Positions 58,478-64,000 of a DNA stretch of 64,000 bases are shown one piece after another. The stretch spans positions 70,143,603 through 70,207,602 of the forward strand of contig NC_080081.1 in the NCBI RefSeq assembly GCF_949987535.1, given 5' to 3'. The translations under genes were made by a program, and so were the position numbers. Under the pieces are notes generated by a model that did no database searches, was not told where the DNA came from, and saw only the letters and a list, made by a program, of their open reading frames with translations. Positions within the stretch are counted from its first letter, which is position 1. The number at the start of each line of letters is the position of its first letter. This DNA is from Balaenoptera acutorostrata. Lineage: Eukaryota; Chordata; Mammalia; Artiodactyla; Balaenopteridae.

Positions 58478-60947
58478 TGCTGAATAGATGTTTGATAGAG
58501 AAAAACTGGGGGGCATTTTTATTAAAAAATATTGACCTTGCTTGATTTACATTCAGAAGAACAGAGTTTAATAGGAGCTGGGCATATGTTGATGGATAGG
58601 AGTTAGGAAAATTCATGAAGGGAAATATTTGAGGGAAATAGCAAGATTTATTCCCAGGGTGGTTGCTGTGTAATTGATAAACAGGTTGCAGTGGAATGCG
58701 GTTCTTAGCTTTGGGCATGGCCACAAAGTTTGCATCATCAATAATGATTGGCAATGGAAATAGGAAGAAAAGAGTTGGGGGGAAACCCCACAAGGAATGA
58801 ATAATTGTGTGTTTAGGGTGTGAAGTCCTTAGAATTTCAAGTCTTTTCCTTCACCTGGCTGTATCATTGTATCCTTTCCAGTGGGACTGGTGGAAACATT
58901 CGCATGCACGTCCACAGCTTGGCTTGGCATTCGCATGCACGTCCACAATTTTTTCTTCTCTTTAGAAAAAGACTGATGTGGGGAAATGACGGCACGGAAA
59001 CCCAATGTTCTTGGGTTTCTAAATGACCCCAGAGTGTGTAATGTGTGTGTGTTTTTTTCTGCCTGCCTCAAACATCTCAAGAAACAAACAAACGAACAAA
59101 AAATGCCTTATTACAGAACGACACTTGCTAAATGGTTCAGGTTGACAAGGATATGTTAGAGCTGTTTATTCTTTTAAGAATCATCATGTAGTTGGATCCT
59201 CTTAGCCTTCAGTGATACCCATTAACCTAGGGGTTTTTTGAAGCTGATGATACAGTGTTTCTTACTTTTTAAAATTCTTTCCCTACTTAGCCTTTTTACA
59301 AATTTACCGTTCTAGTTTGGGTTAGTAAGGTTGTTACCTTTCTGGAACTATCTTGAGTGAGTTGATAACCCACAGGACCCAGGTCTGCTTTCAAGGTTAT
59401 GAGTTGAATTAGGAGATTACAGGATGACAACAGTAAAATGGAAGTGCTTCTCCCCACCAGCCTCTCTCACCATCTGATATGTGGAATTTTTTCCAGCTTT
59501 CACAGCTGAGGCATTGCTAATTGTTGAATTTGCATTAAGATTGTAAGCTCTGGCAAGCCTGAAATTCATTTTGGCTCATTTCCTCAGCCTCATTCCACAA
59601 ATAGTATCTCCAGCCCCAAATGCTGAGGCCAAGGGAGAAGATCCCAAGCAGAGTAAGACATAACTTAGGCCTTTCCTTATTGTAGAAAGATGTATTTGAT
59701 AGAAGTAAAAAGAGTTCTAAAAATTAGAAAATGTTCCCTTAGCAATACCTTTGATGTGTCATTGTAAACCAAATTATTTCACATTCTGTGGAGGAGGGAC
59801 TGAGTTTTTCCACATTAGGGCAATTTGGGCAGAGAGAAGATGAGTTCTTTGAGGGGAATTTTGACCACTTCCCTCAAGTTTCTTTCAGTTCTGGCAACAA
59901 CTCAGAGACGGTGGCTATGTGGGAGGTCGATCTATGTTTAAATCAACACTGACTCAACAGTATATTCAAGCCTTGCTTCAGAATTCGTCATGTGGTGACA
60001 GCAAAAACAATTTCAAGGGTAAATGAACATTTTTGGAAGGTGGGGATTTTTTGACGCTGAAAATACTGCATTAAATGATCATGCTTATCTGAGTTATAAA
60101 GAGCTAACGTGGACCGCTTTAAATGGTGTAATTTTTTTTCTTCTTATAATTTCAGTTGACTTTACCAAAAATGAGATCCGGAGTGTCATAGGGAGGAGTC
60201 ACACTGCAAACCCACCCCCGCTTCTTCCCTTATTAATCACATGCAGTCACTTTCTAGAGGAGCAATTAGAATAAGCAACAACTTCTTCATCTTAAAATTA
60301 GCTATTAAGAGCATATTTCTGTATTCAGAGATTTGATAAACACTCTTAGCTCAACTGCCTACATTGACCCTAATGTTATAAAATGTGATCCCTTCTCCTC
60401 AGCATTTTTCCTAGACTGATGAGCCATTATTATTTTATTTTCTTAATGAATGAAGAATACCTTTAGATGTCAGTTATCAAATTGACTAATAATCCTGTTT
60501 AATAGCCAAGATAAGAACAAAAGAAGAGACATTAAAAAAAAAAGGACAAGCCATCCCCTCCTCCAAATGAGAAATTCAAAGAAATATGGTTGGTTAGATG
60601 GATTCTGGGAGGAAACAAGTGTGAGACCAATAAATCACAGATTTTATTGCATGTTTTGAATTTTGAATTGTTTTGGGATAATATGGAAGCAATTGTAAAC
60701 AACTGGGGCAGTTCAGCTCTTAAGCAATTTGCATATAAATAGGAGGAAAAAATTATCATACTAGGGTTATCTATTTCTTGATGAAGAGAGCAGAAACAAC
60801 ATTAAGACCTTGTGATCAGCTTCTCTGGATGCCTGAGTTTATATAAATGTTTACATTGAAGGAAAAGAACTGAATTTGTAGACCTAACTTTAAGAACTCA
60901 GATTGGAAGCAGAATTGGGGAGTGGAGGTGGGGAATAAAGAATGATG
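58478..60947. other. Repeat-poor interval
   Basis: Nothing recognisable except the 20-bp direct repeat at 58897-58947. An A run at about 60534-60543. Confidence 0.5.
58897..58947. repeat. 20-bp direct repeat
   Basis: 'cattcgcatgcacgtccaca' occurs at 58897-58916 and 58928-58947, spaced 31 bp start to start. It is probably a 31-bp tandem duplication of which only this part is still alike. Confidence 0.92.
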
Positions 60948-61460
60948 TTACAGGTTATCCGTTGCTGCATAATAAATCACTCCAAAACTGAGTGACTTAA
61001 ACAACAATCCTTTTATCATCTCTCATAACTTTTATGAGTTGCGAATTCAGGAGTCACTCAAGTGGGTGCTGCTGGTTTGGAAGCTCTCGTGCTATTGCAT
61101 CCAGACAGTGGTTGGAGCTGTAACAGGAGGCCAGGAGCAGCCGAGCAGTGGCCGGGCAATCTCTCTTCATGATGCAGCTCCGGTGCTTCTTCACGCAGTC
61201 TTTCCACATGGGCCAGTTTGGGCTTCTTCACCGCACAGCAATTTCAAGGCAGTTGGACAGCTTACCTGGAGGCTCAGGCTACTGCCAGAGCTCCAGTGAG
61301 CAAGGTGCATCAATGTTTATGATATAGTCTCAGACATCATTCAGTGTCATTTCTACCGTGTTCTACTGGTCACCAGTAAGTCACAAACCTGCCCCGATTC
61401 AAGGGGAGAGGAAGGAAAATCGACCTCTTGATGAGGAAGTGTCACATTTCTAGAAGGGCT
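60948..61460 (-). mobile_element. MLT1-type LTR, antisense
   Basis: 'ttgctgcataataaatcact', 'ccaaaactgagtgacttaaa', 'ctttccacatgggccagttt', 'attcaaggggagaggaagga' and 'gacctcttgatgaggaagtg' are a reversed MLT1 LTR of a different subtype from the one at 13.6-16.6 kb. Confidence 0.88.
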
Positions 61461-62158
61461 TAGGAACAGGAGATGTTCCAGCAAAGAAAACAGTGGTGTG
61501 TCCTCTGCGTGCCACATGCTCTCCACTAAGCTGGGCACGCCCTCCATGCTACGCCTCTTCTGCCCTTATCCTTTTAATCCCAACCTGCTTTAGCTTGTTT
61601 GTATTTTCCTTGTTATGAACTTGTGGATCCACATCTGGAAGTTGTTGCTCCTGGCTCCTCCTGGGTTTGTGTCCTTCAGAGACTGGGTATCCCCTCCCTG
61701 TAAGTGTTCTGGTTTCTCTGAGCATTGTGCATGAGCACTTTCTGCCTTAGTCCTTGTTCCCAAAGGACCTCATCCCTTCTCCCACATTGCTAGCTCAGTC
61801 GCCGTTGCCCCAGTGGGTGACATGGGAGATTCAGGTGAAGTAGCAGGATAACATTGGCTCAGTCAGGACTAGGGAAAGACATTTTAGGTTTTGCATTTTG
61901 CACCAACCGCATCTTTGAGGAGTTGGTGAAGACAAAGCTGAAAAACAAGACAAAATCTGAGTTTGTACATAGAAAGTTAGGGCTACAAAAAGTCCAGCCT
62001 GCATTTTACAGATGAGAGAATTGAGGCCTGGAGAGATCTCCTGATTTCCTCACTAGCACTAGTACAAGGCACTTGAATTCAGGTCTCCTGACTTCATGTA
62101 GACACACATAGAAAGAAAGTTTTCTATGTACCAAACAGAGTCACTAGCAACCCACTTG
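61461..62158. other. Unassigned, with a MIR/CR1-like scrap
   Basis: At about 61975-62095 'cattttacagatgagagaat' and 'tgaggcctggagagatct' resemble an old mammalian-wide repeat. The rest is unassigned. Confidence 0.45.
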
Positions 62159-62166
62159 TTAATCTT

Positions 62167-63013
62167 TTTTTTAAAATTGAAATAGAGTTGATTTACAATA
62201 CTATAATAGTTTTAGGTGTACAGCATAGTGATTCAGCATTGTTACAGATTATACTCCATTAAAAGTTATTACAAGACAATGGCTATAATTCCCTGTTCTA
62301 TACAATGTATTCTTGTTGCTTATTTATTTTATACATAGTAGTTTGTATCTCTTAATCCCATACCCCTAACTTGCCCCTCCCCCCTTCCCTCTCCCCTTTG
62401 GTAACCACTGGTTTGTTTTCTATATCTATGAGTCTGTTTTATTTTTCTATATATATTTGTTTGTATTATCTTTTATGTTCCGCATATAAGTGATATCATA
62501 CAGGATTTGTCTTTCTCTGTCTGACTTATTTCACTAAGCATAATATTCTCCAGGTCCATCCATGTTGCTGCAAATGGCAGAATTTCATTCTTTTTATGGC
62601 TGAATAATATTCCATTGGATATACATGCCACATCTTCTTTATCCATTTGTCTGTTGATGGGCACTTGGGATGCTTCCATGTCTTGGCTTTTATAAATAAT
62701 GTTGCTATGAACATTGGGGTGCATGTATCTTTTCTAATTAGTGTTTAGTTTTTTTCCAGATATATACCCAGGAGTGGAATTGCTGGATCATATGGTAGTT
62801 CTACTTTTAGGTTTTTGAGGAACCTTCATACTGTTTTCTATAGTGGCTGCCATTTACGTTCCCACCAACAGTGTAGACTTTTTAATGATGTCCATTCTGA
62901 CAGGTATGAGGTAACATCACATTGTGGTTTTGATTTGCATTTCCCTAATAATTAGCAATGTTGAGCATCTTCTCATCTGCCTGTTAGCCATCTGTATGTC
63001 TTCTAACATACTT
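62167..63013 (-). mobile_element. Artiodactyl-type L1, 5' truncated, antisense
   Basis: The reversed 3' UTR begins 'gagttgatttacaatactat', then 'tagttttaggtgtacagcat', and continues into ORF2 C-terminal sequence ('ctgaataatattccattgga', 'acccaggagtggaattgctg'). About 60 bp of the usual sequence is missing near 62873. A probable short target duplication 'ttaatctt' occurs at 62159-62166 and 63014-63021. Confidence 0.92.
62473..62724 (-). pseudogene. L1 ORF2 C-terminus remnant
   Basis: Two overlapping minus-strand frames (62473-62724 and 62526-62714) encode pieces of the ORF2 C-terminus, including 'MEYYSAIKRMKFCHLQQHGW' and 'TWMDLENIMLSEISQTEKDK'. They are separated by a frameshift. Confidence 0.88.
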
Positions 63014-63021
63014 TTAATCTT

Positions 63022-63609
63022 GCTTTGTTTGTTTTTGGAAGAAACTGTCATTAGGCATTTAAATACTCTTGTTTACTTTTTAACCTTCCAAAAAATAGTA
63101 CTCTCAGAATTTAAAACACAAGAGCTGTTTAGGTGCTTTGAATGATGGGAACAGGTTCTTTTCTCTTGGGCTGACTCTACAGGGGGCTCAGGAATACCTG
63201 CACATCTTTTAATCTGTCCATCTACTCTCAGATTTAGCTAGTACCTGAGGTCTGACTCAGGTGAATTGGGAGCAACATTGGTGATGTATCTTCATCCTTA
63301 TCCCTTGGACAAAATGGTTCTGAGCTGCAGCCAAAATTAGAAAAAATTTTGAGAGTCAAGCTTTTGTCCAATGACCCCTTCCTGCATCCTCAATGTTAAG
63401 GTCTAGCTAGTGGGGAAGGGCTGTCGGTAGAGAGTAAGCTGCTGAGAATTCTAGAAGAACTTCCTCTCCTGCCCCAGGCTTTTCAAAGTAGAGATGTATC
63501 AAATTTGGCCAGATGGTTCCTTGGGCAATATCTGATTTTCTTTCCTTAGGTGATTCAGTGAGATAATGTGTTGTCTATAAATGTTAAACAGTTAGACACA
63601 AGTTAGTCA
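63022..63609. other. No feature seen
   Basis: Unassigned DNA. Confidence 0.45.
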
Positions 63610-63720
63610 TCATAGTGGCAGCAGATTGTAAGGGAGAAAGTATGGCATTTGGAATCAGAGACCCAGGGATCCAATTTTAGCTACACTACTTAATGGCTGG
63701 TGAGCTTGGTAATACAGTTT
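63610..63720 (+). mobile_element. MIR SINE 5' part
   Basis: 'atagtggcagcagattgtaa', 'agtatggcatttggaatcag' and 'ctacactacttaatggctgg' follow the first half of MIR on the + strand. Confidence 0.65.
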
Positions 63721-63772
63721 TGTGTTTTTTTTTTAATTTTAGGTTCATAGCCTATAAATTCAATCTTGCCTA

Positions 63773-64000
63773 TCATGGGCTGAATTGTGTCCCCTCCTCC
63801 CCAAATTCATATTTTGAAGTTCTAACCTTCAATCCCTCAGAATGTGACTGTATTTGGAAATATGTCTTTAAAAAGGTAATTAACTTAAAATGAGGTCATA
63901 TGGGTGCGGCCTAATGCAATATGACTGCTGTCCTTATAAGAAAAGGAGATTAGAACACAGATGCACACAGTGGGAAGACCTTGTGAAGACACCCAATGAG
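63773..64000 (+). mobile_element. MLT1 LTR, runs off the window
   Basis: 'catgggctgaattgtgtccc', 'aatgtgactgtatttggaaa', 'taatgcaatatgactgctgt' and 'gtgggaagaccttgtgaaga' are the sense start of an MLT1A/B-like LTR. The remainder lies beyond position 64000. Confidence 0.93.

Noticed and set aside
57979..58482. 'tgctg' on both sides of the LTR-like element as a 5-bp target duplication
   Set aside because: The base after the left copy is not the TG start that an LTR needs, so the match is probably chance.

Overview
The window looks like intergenic or deep intronic DNA from a cetacean, or less likely a hippopotamus. I find no supportable protein-coding exon, tRNA, rRNA, CpG island or CRISPR array. 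The host call rests on five tRNA-derived SINEs of the CHR type (Cetacea/Hippopotamidae/Ruminantia), recognised by the start 'gcttccctggtggcgcagt', an internal B-box-like 'gggttcgagccctgg', and an '(ataaa)n' tail. I saw no BovB LINE or Bov-tA SINE, which argues against a ruminant. The sequence is AT-rich, and every open reading frame I could interpret belongs to a transposon remnant or occurs by chance. Family names come from remembered consensus sequences; no database was searched.

Layout. 0.2-4.2 kb: L2 scraps, an old antisense L1 with both ends but an internal deletion, and a MIR. 6.1-8.4 kb: an L1 3' end, a CHR SINE with a perfect 15-bp target duplication, and an MLT1 LTR inside an L2. 10.8-13.4 kb: three MIRs, one carrying a new 19-bp minisatellite. 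13.56-16.62 kb: an apparently complete antisense MaLR (MLT1) provirus (LTR, internal region, LTR) with a CHR SINE in its 3' LTR. 18.8-19.2 kb: a CHR SINE with a two-part tail. 19.2-21.4 kb: AT-rich and repeat-poor. 21.4-25.5 kb: hAT, L2, L1 and MIR scraps, then a clean solo LTR flanked by a 4-bp duplication. 27.4-30.9 kb: L1s, an L2 and a possible LTR. 31.9-35.5 kb: two long L2 copies, a SINE/L1 junction, an LTR-like element and an L2 end. 37.9-39.1 kb: MLT1 and a possible LTR. 41.9-43.5 kb: a three-level nest, with an LTR inside a palindromic DNA transposon inside an L2. 46-48 kb: a Tigger scrap and an LTR-like element. 49.40-49.67 kb: four identical 66-bp tandem units. 50.4-52.9 kb: a sense L1 inside an older antisense L1. 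55.6-55.9 kb: CHR SINE. 58-58.5 kb: LTR-like element. 60.9-63.0 kb: MLT1 and an artiodactyl-type L1. 63.6-64 kb: a MIR and the start of another MLT1 that runs off the window.

No genes work together here. The main interest is the layered insertion history, the perfect 66-bp tandem array, and the long repeat-poor intervals that could hold conserved regulatory DNA. I found no convincing previously undescribed system.
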